Shown here piece by piece: positions 1 to 6,107 of a DNA stretch of 10,074 nucleotides; the first letter of the stretch is position 1, and each line of letters starts with the position of its first letter. Both the position numbers and the translations under genes were made by a program. The notes below the pieces were generated by a model. The model was given only the letters and a program-made list of their open reading frames with translations, was not told the DNA's origin and made no database searches. Source of the stretch: Verrucomicrobia subdivision 3 bacterium UBA693 (GTDB lineage: Bacteria > Verrucomicrobiota > Verrucomicrobiia > Limisphaerales > UBA8199); assembly GCA_002298785.1 (NCBI GenBank), contig DBMR01000032.1:1-10074 (forward strand), given 5' to 3'.

Positions 1-2
1 AA

Positions 3-359
3 CATCTGGCCTACCGGCTTCGACAGGCAGTGGAAGACGCCCAGGCAGCGAGGGCTGCTGGACGCTTCGGGGCAGGGGAAGTGCTGGAACTTGAAAGGAG
101 CCAACGCCAGCAATTCTGGATCGACACCTGCCGCGAGGTGATTGAGATGCGGGTCGCCTCGACGCCCGTGCTCGAATTGCACCGACAGTATGGCTGGTGC
201 TTTTTTGCGCCCTCCTTCGTGCAGGTTCAACAGATCCTGGACGCACTGGATTCAGCCGTGCCCTTTTGGGATCGAGATCACCGAGAGTTGTTCTACCGGA
301 CCCTGGAGGTCAACTTTCCAGAGTTGCTTCGCGATTGGCGGCATCGTCACCAGTGGTAG
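3..359 (+). CDS. 3' part of an unrecognised protein (5' end outside window)
   Basis: The reading frame is open from the left edge of the window (first full codon at 3) to a TAG stop ending at 359, so the gene very probably starts upstream. An internal GTG at 30 could also serve as a start but has no ribosome binding site. The visible 118 residues are soluble and probably helical. They begin with an Ala/Gln/Arg-rich stretch that may form a coiled coil, followed by an aromatic-rich C-terminal half (WIDTCREV, QYGWCFFAPSFVQ, FWDRDHRELFYR) ending in RDWRHRHQW. There is no signal peptide, membrane segment or catalytic motif that I recognise. I do not know the family. The gene is convergent with the CBM48 gene across 144 bp, and I see no clear terminator between them. 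Confidence 0.55.
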   Translation, partial: HLAYRLRQAVEDAQAARAAGRFGAGEVLELERSQRQQFWIDTCREVIEMRVASTPVLELHRQYGWCFFAPSFVQVQQILDALDSAVPFWDRDHRELFYRTLEVNFPELLRDWRHRHQW

Positions 360-503
360 TGATGGACGTGTCGTCTTTTGAGACAGGCAGGAGCGGCATT
401 TCAGGCGCTGGGCGCACGACACCCTGCAAGAAGGCAAAAACAACCACCTGAGCTCCGGCCGCTCGGTTGTGCGGGCAGCCAGTCAACAGGAGACCCGCCA
501 GAA

Positions 504-1007
504 TCAGGGCCGCACCTCAATCACCGAATTAAGCGTGCCGTGCTGGTTCCAGACGTTCTCGCTGGCCAGCAGGTCGGGCATCCACTCCCCATCGCGCACG
601 AACTTGTATTCATAACGCCCCGGCGCTAATACAATGGTCGTCTCCCAGTGCCCGTCATCATACCGCTGCATGGGTGTTGCGTCCGGCGACCAGTTGTTGA
701 AGTCCCCGCTGAGAAACACGCGCTCGGCACAGCATGAGCATGGGGGAAAAACAAAGGTGACCTTGACCACCGCTGGTGCCGTCCGCAGCGGGACCTTGTC
801 TTCCACCGCCGTTACCTCCAACAAGGTGGGCTCCGGCAATGACGCCGCCGGAGGCGTGGAAGGTGACAGGGGTGTACCTGTTGATGCCGCCGACTTCAGG
901 GCAGTTGCGCTCGCTTCTACCCCGACCTCGGGTTGAGAGATTTCATGCTTTACCCCTGTTAACGGAGCGGCTGGTTTCGCGCTTTTCTTTAAGGACCTTT
1001 TTGCCAT
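504..1007 (-). CDS. Stand-alone CBM48 / AMPK-type glycogen-binding domain protein
   Basis: 167 residues from an ATG at 1007, preceded by a GGTGA-like site (GGGTGAAGCA-ATG) and a promoter at 1052-1079. The frame is open back to 1175, but that extension would run over the promoter and into the insertion sequence, so I reject it. Residues 1-18 are Lys/Ala-rich (MAKRSLKKSAKPAAP) and residues 20-78 form a Pro/Ala/Ser/Thr linker. Residues 79-167 are an early-set carbohydrate-binding fold of the AMPK1_CBM/CBM48 type: VFLSGDFNNWSPDATPM, then WETTIVLAPGRYEYKF, EWMPD, and a closing NQHGTLNSVIEV. W106 and W142 are the expected sugar-stacking residues. In known families such domains bind glycogen or other alpha-glucans. 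No catalytic domain is attached, so this is probably a glucan-binding or scaffold protein; the partner is unknown. Three cysteines (PPCSCC, residues 90-93) sit at the start of the domain, which is unusual. There is no signal peptide. Confidence 0.85.
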   Translation of the reverse strand: MAKRSLKKSAKPAAPLTGVKHEISQPEVGVEASATALKSAASTGTPLSPSTPPAASLPEPTLLEVTAVEDKVPLRTAPAVVKVTFVFPPCSCCAERVFLSGDFNNWSPDATPMQRYDDGHWETTIVLAPGRYEYKFVRDGEWMPDLLASENVWNQHGTLNSVIEVRP

Positions 1008-1051
1008 TGCTTCACCCGTTTGGATTCCCAATTCAAATATTAAAGTGCAGA

Positions 1052-1079
1052 ATAATAGAAATTTGCTCACCAAGATCAA
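1052..1079 (-). promoter_or_regulatory. Sigma70-type promoter for the CBM48 gene
   Basis: Read on the minus strand there is TTGATC (1079-1074), a 16-bp spacer, then TATTAT (1057-1052), which matches the TATAAT consensus at five of six bases. The surrounding DNA is AT-rich, unlike its neighbours. It lies 45-72 bp upstream of the chosen ATG at 1007 and just outside the insertion sequence, so the element did not remove it. Prediction by eye only. Confidence 0.5.
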
Positions 1080-1106
1080 GCTCGGAGCCGTGATTTCTAG
1101 ATGAAT

Positions 1107-1138
1107 GGGAGCCCCCCGGCTATGCCGGAGAGGCTCCC
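1107..1138 (+). repeat. Left-end hairpin of the IS200-like element
   Basis: The outer stem is GGGAGCC (1107-1113) with GGCTCCC (1132-1138). The inner stem is CCGGC (1116-1120) with GCCGG (1124-1128), closing on a TAT loop, with a small asymmetric internal loop between them. Such a subterminal hairpin is what the IS200/IS605 transposase binds in single-stranded form. The inner part is nearly the same sequence as the right-end hairpin. Confidence 0.75.
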
Positions 1139-1159
1139 GGAGTTTGACAGCTCCGGGAG
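1134..1159 (+). promoter_or_regulatory. Second leader hairpin, overlapping the left-end hairpin
   Basis: This is a perfect 9-bp inverted repeat: CTCCCGGAG (1134-1142) and CTCCGGGAG (1151-1159), with an 8-base loop. Its left arm shares bases 1134-1138 with the outer stem of the left-end hairpin, so the two structures exclude each other. In IS200 the left end is known to carry a transcription terminator that blocks read-through into tnpA. This hairpin could play that part, but it lacks a T-run. Confidence 0.5.
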
Positions 1160-1162
1160 TGA

Positions 1163-1213
1163 CTTGAGGATCCATGTTGTGAACCGCTCAAGGTCAACAA
1201 CAGGAGCCTCAAG
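1163..1213 (+). promoter_or_regulatory. Leader stem-loop sequestering the tnpA ribosome binding site
   Basis: Paired segments, outer to inner, are: CTTGAGG (1163-1169) with CCTCAAG (1207-1213); TCC (1171-1173) with GGA (1203-1205); GTTGT (1176-1180) with ACAAC (1197-1201); and ACC (1183-1185) with GGT (1192-1194), closing on a 6-base loop. That gives 18 pairs with small internal loops. The tnpA Shine-Dalgarno bases AGGAG (1202-1206) lie inside the stem, and the start codon begins three bases after it (1216). In IS200 of enterobacteria, translation of tnpA is known to be repressed by such a 5' stem. The same role here is inferred. Confidence 0.65.
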
Positions 1214-1215
1214 AC

Positions 1216-1728
1216 ATGAACGAATATGAAAGTCTTAACCATACGAAGTGGGAATGCAAATACCATGTGGTGTTCATACCGAAGTGCCGGCGCAAGACGC
1301 TTTACGGCTCACTGCGCAAGCACCTGGGCAGCTTGTTGCGGGAGTTGGCGCGACACAAGGAGTGTGAGATTGGGGAAGGGCACCTGATGATCGATCACGT
1401 GCATATGCTGCTGTCGATTCCGCCGAAGTACTCGGTGTCGCAGGTGATGGGATATTTGAAGGGCAAGAGCGCCATCCACATTGCGCGGACCTACGGAGGG
1501 AAGCGACGGAACTTTGTGGGGCAGCATTTTTGGGCGCGGGGCTATTGGGTGTCGACCGTAGGACACAATGAGGCCGCCGTGCGGTTGTATATCCAAGAAC
1601 AAGAGCAGGCAGATCAACGCCTCGATCAGTTGGGACTGTTCGAAGGCGAAGGCCGCTTTGAGCGGTTCACAATTTACAAGCCTCCGGCTTTGCCGGAGGT
1701 CGCTGACTTCGGATGTCCCAAACGTTGA
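1216..1728 (+). CDS. tnpA: IS200/IS605-family Y1 HUH transposase TnpA
   Basis: 170 residues, starting at ATG 1216 behind AGGAG nine bases upstream. It is a single-domain HUH single-strand transposase. The metal-binding HUH pair is H61-V62-H63 in MIDHVHMLLSIP, the nucleophilic tyrosine is Y125 in LYIQEQE, and Q129, four residues on, matches the conserved metal-contacting Gln of IS608 TnpA. Family hallmarks include YHVVFIPKCRRKTLYG, KGKSAIHIAR and FVGQHFWARGYWVSTVG. The protein is therefore expected to be catalytically intact. Most relatives end near residue 150. Here the last 18 or so residues (YKPPALPEVADFG onward) are translated from the right-end hairpin, so the stop lies almost at the element's tip. 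Expression is probably held low by the leader structures at 1107-1213. Confidence 0.93.
   Translation: MNEYESLNHTKWECKYHVVFIPKCRRKTLYGSLRKHLGSLLRELARHKECEIGEGHLMIDHVHMLLSIPPKYSVSQVMGYLKGKSAIHIARTYGGKRRNFVGQHFWARGYWVSTVGHNEAAVRLYIQEQEQADQRLDQLGLFEGEGRFERFTIYKPPALPEVADFGCPKR
1681..1699 (+). repeat. Right-end hairpin of the IS200-like element
   Basis: This is a perfect 8-bp stem, CCTCCGGC (1681-1688) with GCCGGAGG (1692-1699), and a TTT loop. It lies inside the 3' end of tnpA and encodes the PPALPEV residues. It is nearly identical to the inner left-end hairpin and is the expected transposase binding site at this end. Confidence 0.75.
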
Positions 1729-1965
1729 CGACAGCCCGTCGAATACAGTCCTATCTTGAATCTAATATGAGATGTCAGGTGAAGCCAGGCTCTTTGCTAT
1801 AGAAAGCAATGGTTCCGGACTTTCCGGCGGTGAAGAGCGGGGCGAGCACGGTCGAGGCCGTTCGTCGCGTGCGCTTCGCCCCATCTTTCTTGAGTCCACA
1901 CTCGCAAACCGCAGCGCCGAAGGGTAGTCTTCAGTCCCGAATATGTGACGAGATCGCCGCTCACC

Positions 1966-4602
1966 ATGCGATGGAGCCGAGCTTGTCTGGGCATGCTTCT
2001 GCTGACCCTGGCCACGCTCAGTGCGCCCGCCGCGTCTCCCAAACGGGTGCTGTTCATTCATTCGTTCGGCCGGGGCTTTGAGCCTTACCATACCGTTGCA
2101 GGACGGCTTCGCACCGAACTCGCCAGCCAGGTAGCCGAGCCGATTGATTTTTTCGAGGCCTCTCTGGAATCTGCCCGATTTACCGGCCTGGAACAGGAGA
2201 GCCCGCTGCTTGAGTACCTACGAGCGCAGTTTGCGGGCCATCATCTGGACTTGGTGGTGCCGGTCGGCGGACCCGCGGCTCAGTTCGTCCAACGGCATCG
2301 TCAACAACTCTTTCCTGAGACCCCGATGCTTGCCGTGGTGGACCAGCGCCTGTTTGACCCCAGTAATCTAACGACCAAAGACGCCGCCGCCCTGGCGGTG
2401 AACGAACCCGGACTGACGGTGGAGATGCTCTTACAGGTCCTCCCGGACACCACGAACGTGGTCGTCGTGATGGGCAACTCGGCTATCGAGCGGTTTTGGT
2501 CGGCTCAGGTCCGGCGCGAACTGCAGCCTTATACGAACGGGGTCAGCTTCGTGTGGCTGGACCAGTTGCCGTTCTCTGAAATGCTCAAGCAGTGCGCCGC
2601 TCTTCCTCCCCGCTCTGCCATCTTCTTCCCGCTTCTCTTTGTCGATGCCGGCGGGGTTCCCCACTTGGAGGAACACGCCATGTTGAGACTCCATGAGGCT
2701 GCGAATGTGCCGATTTTCGGCATCTGGAAAAACCAATTGGGCCAAGGCATTTTGGGCGGTCGGCTAATGGATATCGAAGAATACAGTCGAAACGCCGCGA
2801 CTGCCGCCGCGCGAATCCTTCGCGGAGAGAGTCCGGGCACCATAAAGATGCCACCGCAGAGAGTTGGCCCGCCGGAATTCGACTGGCGGGAATTGCGGCG
2901 CTGGGGCATCAGCGAAACAAGGCTGCCTGCCGGCAGCGTTGTCAGACTCCGGCAGCCGCAATTTTGGGAGCTTTACCGGTGGAGGATCGTCGGTGGGACC
3001 GCCTTTTGCTTCCTTCAAACCGTGTTAATCTTCGCTCTGATCGTGAACCGGGCCAAGCGACGTGAGCAGCAAGTGGAAATGCGTCAGTTATATCTCGCGT
3101 TGGAACAAAGTCCCGTTTCGGTAGTCATGACCGATCCGGAGGGCAAAATGGTCTTTGTGAACCGCAAGTTCTGCGAGGTGTCGGGATACTCCCGCGGGGA
3201 AAGCATCGGCCAAAATCCGCGCATCTTAAAATCCGGTGAAAGCCCTTCCTCAGCCTATGAGGAATTGTGGACGTGCATCACGAGCGGGAAGACTTGGCAG
3301 GGAGAGTTCCACAATCGCAAAAAAAGCGGCGAGCTTTACTGGGAATGGGCGGTCATTTCGCCGGTGCTCGACGCCACCGGCAGGATCACTGGATTTGTGG
3401 GTGTCAAAGAGGACATCACTTCGCGCAAGCAGGCTGAGGAGGCGCGGCGGGAAAGCGACGCGCGCCTGGCGTCGGCGGTAGAGGTGGCGGGGCTTGGGTT
3501 TTATGAAATGGGAACGGATCCGCGGCAGCTTTTCGTGGATGATCGCCTGCGCCTCCTGCTGGGCTTGCCTCCACAGGCCAATCACCGCGTGCAGGAATTC
3601 TGGATTGAGCACATCCACCCGGACGATCGGGAGAGGGTGCAGGAGTTGAGCCGCAAGGTCTTGGGGGGCGAACTTCCGGGGGTGAGCCTTGAATACCGCT
3701 ACCAGCATCCCGAGCGGGGGACTCTGTGGTTCAGCCACGTCTCGCGCACAGAGAAGCAGGACGCGAACGGCAAGACAGTGCGGCGAATTGGGGTGATCCA
3801 CGACATCACTGAGCAGCGGCGGGCGGAGTTGGAAAGCCAGCGCCTGCGTAGCAATCTGGCGCATCTAACGCGCGTGAACACTCTGGGCGCGCTCTCCGGG
3901 TCGTTGGCCCATGAGCTGAACCAGCCGCTTGGGATCATTCTCAGCAACGCCCAGGCGGCGCAGGAGCTCCTCACCCAGGAACCGCCGGATACGGCCGAAG
4001 TGCAAGCCATCCTTACCGACATCGTGAAAGCCGATCGTCGGGCGGGAGAAGTCATCCTGAGGATGCGGGCCTTATTCAAAGGCGGCCAGGCTTCGCTGCA
4101 GAGTCTTTCGCTCAACACCGTCATCGAAGAGGTTCTCAACCTGACTCGCGCGGAACTGCTCGGCCGCGGTGTGACCACCACGTGTGACCTGGATCCCAAC
4201 TTGCCGCTGATCGCGGGGGATCGAGTGCAGCTCCAACAGCTAGTGCTCAACCTAATTCTCAACGCGGCTGACGCCATGGCCGCCAATGCGCCCGGGTCGC
4301 GCCGGCTTCATCTGCGGACGACCCTTCACCTGGCCCACGTCCGCGCCTCTGTGCGGGACGAGGGCGAAGGTCTGCCCGCCGATGTGGAGCGCCTCTTCCA
4401 GCCCCTCTACACCACCAAGCCCCAAGGCTTGGGCCTCGGCCTGGCCATCTGCCGGTCCATCGTGGGCGCCCACGGCGGCCGGCTTTGGGCGGAGCGCCAC
4501 CCGGAGCGAGGAGCGGTATTTTGTTTCAAGTTGCCGGTGGCCAGCGAGGACGGAGAGAAGGGTTCAGGGGTCGGGGTTCAGGATCCAGGAGAAAAGAAAT
4601 GA
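1966..4602 (+). CDS. Membrane sensor histidine kinase: exported substrate-binding-like domain, 2 PAS, FixL-like kinase core
   Basis: 878 residues from ATG 1966, which gives a normal signal peptide (MRWSR, then ACLGMLLLTLATLSAPAAS). A GTG at 1945 is in frame but adds a poor N-terminus; neither has a clear ribosome binding site. Residues about 25-320 resemble the ABC_sub_bind periplasmic fold (KRVLFIHSFGRGFEPYHTV, VVPVGGPAAQFV, PIFGIWKNQLGQGILGG). A membrane helix follows at about 341-361 (IVGGTAFCFLQTVLIFALIV). PAS 1 covers about 375-490 and PAS 2 about 500-620 (FWIEHIHPDDRERV). The HisKA phosphorylated His is H649 in GSLAHELNQPLG. The HATPase shows an N box (LILNAADAM), DEGEGL, FQPLYTTK and GLGLGLAI. 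It should autophosphorylate in response to an external ligand sensed directly or through the binding domain. The FixJ-type regulator just downstream, overlapping by ATGA, is the expected partner. The last 19 or so residues (SEDGEKGSGVGVQDPGEKK) come from a repeat and look non-functional. Confidence 0.92.
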   Translation: MRWSRACLGMLLLTLATLSAPAASPKRVLFIHSFGRGFEPYHTVAGRLRTELASQVAEPIDFFEASLESARFTGLEQESPLLEYLRAQFAGHHLDLVVPVGGPAAQFVQRHRQQLFPETPMLAVVDQRLFDPSNLTTKDAAALAVNEPGLTVEMLLQVLPDTTNVVVVMGNSAIERFWSAQVRRELQPYTNGVSFVWLDQLPFSEMLKQCAALPPRSAIFFPLLFVDAGGVPHLEEHAMLRLHEAANVPIFGIWKNQLGQGILGGRLMDIEEYSRNAATAAARILRGESPGTIKMPPQRVGPPEFDWRELRRWGISETRLPAGSVVRLRQPQFWELYRWRIVGGTAFCFLQTVLIFALIVNRAKRREQQVEMRQLYLALEQSPVSVVMTDPEGKMVFVNRKFCEVSGYSRGESIGQNPRILKSGESPSSAYEELWTCITSGKTWQGEFHNRKKSGELYWEWAVISPVLDATGRITGFVGVKEDITSRKQAEEARRESDARLASAVEVAGLGFYEMGTDPRQLFVDDRLRLLLGLPPQANHRVQEFWIEHIHPDDRERVQELSRKVLGGELPGVSLEYRYQHPERGTLWFSHVSRTEKQDANGKTVRRIGVIHDITEQRRAELESQRLRSNLAHLTRVNTLGALSGSLAHELNQPLGIILSNAQAAQELLTQEPPDTAEVQAILTDIVKADRRAGEVILRMRALFKGGQASLQSLSLNTVIEEVLNLTRAELLGRGVTTTCDLDPNLPLIAGDRVQLQQLVLNLILNAADAMAANAPGSRRLHLRTTLHLAHVRASVRDEGEGLPADVERLFQPLYTTKPQGLGLGLAICRSIVGAHGGRLWAERHPERGAVFCFKLPVASEDGEKGSGVGVQDPGEKK

Positions 4603-4692
4603 GTAACTACATTTTTGGGAGTTCAAGAAGAACCGACCGAATACCGCGCCGATTTGCCACCGGGGTACCCCGAACCCTGAACTCCGAACCCT
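4560..4692. repeat. Inverted GGGTTC-type repeats at the kinase/regulator junction
   Basis: GGGTTCAGG-GGTCGGGGTTCAGG-like sequence at 4560-4582 is matched in inverted orientation by CCGAACCCTGAACTCCGAACCCT-like sequence at 4670-4692. A perfect 12-bp palindrome, CGGGGTACCCCG (4661-4672), touches the second arm. The two arms could fold the mRNA between the kinase and regulator into an imperfect hairpin of about 130 bases. The left arm codes for the odd kinase tail. The right arm codes for TLNSEP-like residues if the regulator starts at 4599. It looks like a small mobile or degenerate intergenic repeat that has invaded an operon junction; the family is not known to me. Confidence 0.55.
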
Positions 4693-5318
4693 ATCCTTCC
4701 CATATGCCTTCGTCCTCCACCGGCACGGTCTATCTTCTCGACGACGAACTCGAGATGGTCAAAGCCCTCACCCGTCTGCTGCGGGCTAAACGCTTCGATG
4801 TCCGCGGCTTTGTCTCCGTTGACGCCTTCCTCAAAGCCTACAGCCCGCAGGAATGCGCCTGCCTGGTCCTGGATGTCGCCATGCCGGAACTGGACGGGCT
4901 GGAGCTCCAGCGGCGCCTCACCCAACAGAAAATCCCGCTCCCCATCATCTTTCTGACCGGTTGCGGCGACATCCCCATGAGTGTGCGCGCCATCAAGGCA
5001 GGGGCAACGGACTTTTTGACGAAGCCCGTGGATGCGGCGGCGCTGGTCTCGGCGGTGCGCGTGGCCCTTCAAGTGGCGGGCGAACGGCGGCAGACGTTCG
5101 CGGAGACCGAGGTGCTGAAGACCCGGCTGGCCAGTCTGTCAGCGCGCGAGCGCGAAGTCATGGAGCACGTCGTGGCCGGGCAACTGAACAAGCAGATTGC
5201 CGCGGACCTGGGCACCGGTGAACAGAATATCAAGCTGCACCGCGCCCACATTATGAAGAAGATGGGCGTCGTGTCGCTGGCCGACCTGGTGCGTGCTGCG
5301 CAGCGACTCGGCCTTTGA
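4599..5318 (+). CDS. FixJ/LuxR-family response regulator
   Basis: The receiver domain runs from TVYLLDDELEMV. It has the acidic pair DD, the phosphoacceptor Asp in LVLDVAMPELDG, Thr in IIFLTGCGD and the conserved Lys-Pro in FLTKPVD. After a short helical linker comes a LuxR/GerE helix-turn-helix (LSAREREVMEHVVAGQLNKQ, then IAADLGTGEQNIKLHRAHIM). It is therefore a DNA-binding transcription regulator activated by phosphorylation, presumably by the kinase just upstream. The start is uncertain. ATG 4599 overlaps the kinase stop as ATGA and has AGGAG seven bases upstream, giving 239 residues with a 35-residue extension read from repeat DNA. ATG 4704 gives 204 residues, the usual length for the family, but lacks a Shine-Dalgarno. 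I list 4599 because of the translational signals; the conserved protein begins at 4704 (MPSSSTGTVYLLDDE). In the 4704 numbering the phosphorylated Asp is D57. Confidence 0.88.
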   Translation: MSNYIFGSSRRTDRIPRRFATGVPRTLNSEPYPSHMPSSSTGTVYLLDDELEMVKALTRLLRAKRFDVRGFVSVDAFLKAYSPQECACLVLDVAMPELDGLELQRRLTQQKIPLPIIFLTGCGDIPMSVRAIKAGATDFLTKPVDAAALVSAVRVALQVAGERRQTFAETEVLKTRLASLSAREREVMEHVVAGQLNKQIAADLGTGEQNIKLHRAHIMKKMGVVSLADLVRAAQRLGL

Positions 5319-5367
5319 AAATTGTCGCTTTGGTCATGGTGTCGACCACTGCGGATTCGTGTGACGC

Positions 5368-5384
5368 GCTACGGTCTCCGTAGC
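5368..5384. terminator. Short hairpin between convergent genes
   Basis: This is a perfect 7-bp stem, GCTACGG (5368-5374) with CCGTAGC (5378-5384), and a TCT loop. It lies between the 3' ends of the response regulator (stop 5318) and the minus-strand hydrolase (stop 5431). Its position suits a bidirectional terminator, but there is no T-run on either side, so it may only be a repeat remnant. Confidence 0.35.
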
Positions 5385-5430
5385 CATGGACCTGGATCCG
5401 CCGCCTTGAGAATCAAGTTGGTTCCAAACC

Positions 5431-6018
5431 TCACCACGCCCTCCTGGAACCGGCTGTCTTGGGGATTCGATAGAATGCGTGGTCTTTGATGACCACAACT
5501 GGCTTCCTTCCGCGTGCCCATTCCGGTTTCTCTCCCAGCCGTGTGAAGAAGTTCGCGGAGCGTGTCGTGGCCGCGAGCTTTTCGGGCGCTTCGCACAGGA
5601 GTTGTGCCAATTCCAATGCTGTGTTGTAAACTGGTTCCTTCTGCCACTTGCCAACCAGCGCCGAGGGCGTTGTTCGGTTCAAGACCGAGAACGCGTGGTT
5701 CCCACTCCCATTGCCGTACGTCACCACCCGCAATGGCGTCCAACCGGATTCGACCACCCGCTGATGGACGACTTCCGCAACCGCCATCATGCCTGCCCGC
5801 CCTTGATTCGAGGCCTCACCGGCGATCACGGCCGCAACAACACGCTGCTCATACGTGGCTGCCCCAAGCCCGGCATCTGGCAAAAAGAATGGCCAGAAGC
5901 TGACCAGTAGGGCAAGGAACTCGCTTCTGCCAACGTCTGAGATGTGATCAGGTCCGGTGCCTGACGCCGGCCAATACCAGCGCGGGCAGCTTCGTGCAGG
6001 GCTTCCCGGCTCCATCAT
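5431..6018 (-). CDS. SleB / Hydrolase_2 family cell-wall hydrolase
   Basis: 195 residues from ATG 6018, with a second ATG at 6015; neither has a clear ribosome binding site. Residues about 34-53 are hydrophobic (FLALLVSFWPFFLPDAGLGA) and probably serve as a signal or membrane anchor. The 33 residues before them are unusually long and polar for a signal peptide, so the true start may be internal. The domain at about 56-183 matches the SleB/CwlJ (Hydrolase_2) fold: VVAAVIAGEASNQGRAGMMA with the likely catalytic Glu (E68), AVAEVVHQRV, an NHAFSVLN segment, and the closing ANFFTRLGEKPEW ... KDHAFYR. In known members this domain cleaves peptidoglycan as a lytic transglycosylase or amidase. No peptidoglycan-binding domain is attached. 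It is divergent from the receiver/channel operon across 89 bp and convergent with the response regulator. Confidence 0.82.
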   Translation of the reverse strand: MMEPGSPARSCPRWYWPASGTGPDHISDVGRSEFLALLVSFWPFFLPDAGLGAATYEQRVVAAVIAGEASNQGRAGMMAVAEVVHQRVVESGWTPLRVVTYGNGSGNHAFSVLNRTTPSALVGKWQKEPVYNTALELAQLLCEAPEKLAATTRSANFFTRLGEKPEWARGRKPVVVIKDHAFYRIPKTAGSRRAW

Positions 6019-6048
6019 ATGCTAACACTACGCCGCCTTCAGTCCTTT

Positions 6049-6072
6049 GCTACTATACCAAGGTCTAGTAGC
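6049..6072. promoter_or_regulatory. 24-bp palindrome between divergent genes (candidate operator)
   Basis: The outer arms are GCTACTA (6049-6055) and TAGTAGC (6066-6072). The inner arms are ACC (6057-6059) and GGT (6062-6064), around a central AA, with a single mismatched pair between inner and outer arms. It is centred in the 89-bp gap between the hydrolase start (6018, minus) and the receiver start (6108, plus). That is where a dimeric regulator would control both directions. TACTAT within it could also serve as a -10 element. The binding protein is unknown; the LuxR-type regulator nearby is one possibility. Confidence 0.4.
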
Positions 6073-6107
6073 GCCACCTCTTCGATTGCCTCCATCATCT
6101 CGTTCCG

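Larger units (their letters stand above)
1095..1730 (+). mobile_element. IS200/IS605-family insertion sequence, tnpA only
   Basis: The element has one Y1 HUH transposase gene flanked by subterminal hairpins instead of terminal inverted repeats, as in IS200. The left-end hairpin core (1116-1130) and the right-end core (1684-1698) are identical at 14 of 15 bases (CCGGC-TAT/TTT-GCCGG-AG), with three-base loops. No tnpB follows. Elements of this family move as single-stranded circles and insert 3' of a short tetra- or pentanucleotide without target duplication, so the exact tips cannot be read from one copy. The limits given are estimates: the hairpins are certain, the boundaries are within roughly 15 bp. 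It sits between the CBM48 promoter and the kinase gene and interrupts no recognisable gene. Confidence 0.8.

Noticed and set aside
1008..1175. N-terminal extension of the CBM48 gene
   Set aside because: It would begin inside the IS leader hairpins and read through the promoter at 1052-1079. The ATG at 1007 has better signals.
1750..1803. Possible kinase promoter, or a sigma54 site at GGCTCTTTGC
   Set aside because: TATAGA at 1798-1803 lacks a fitting -35, and the GG to GC distance is six bases, not the ten needed for sigma54.
3250..3864. 204-residue open frame antisense to the kinase PAS region
   Set aside because: The opposite strand encodes recognisable PAS domains; this product has no recognisable features.
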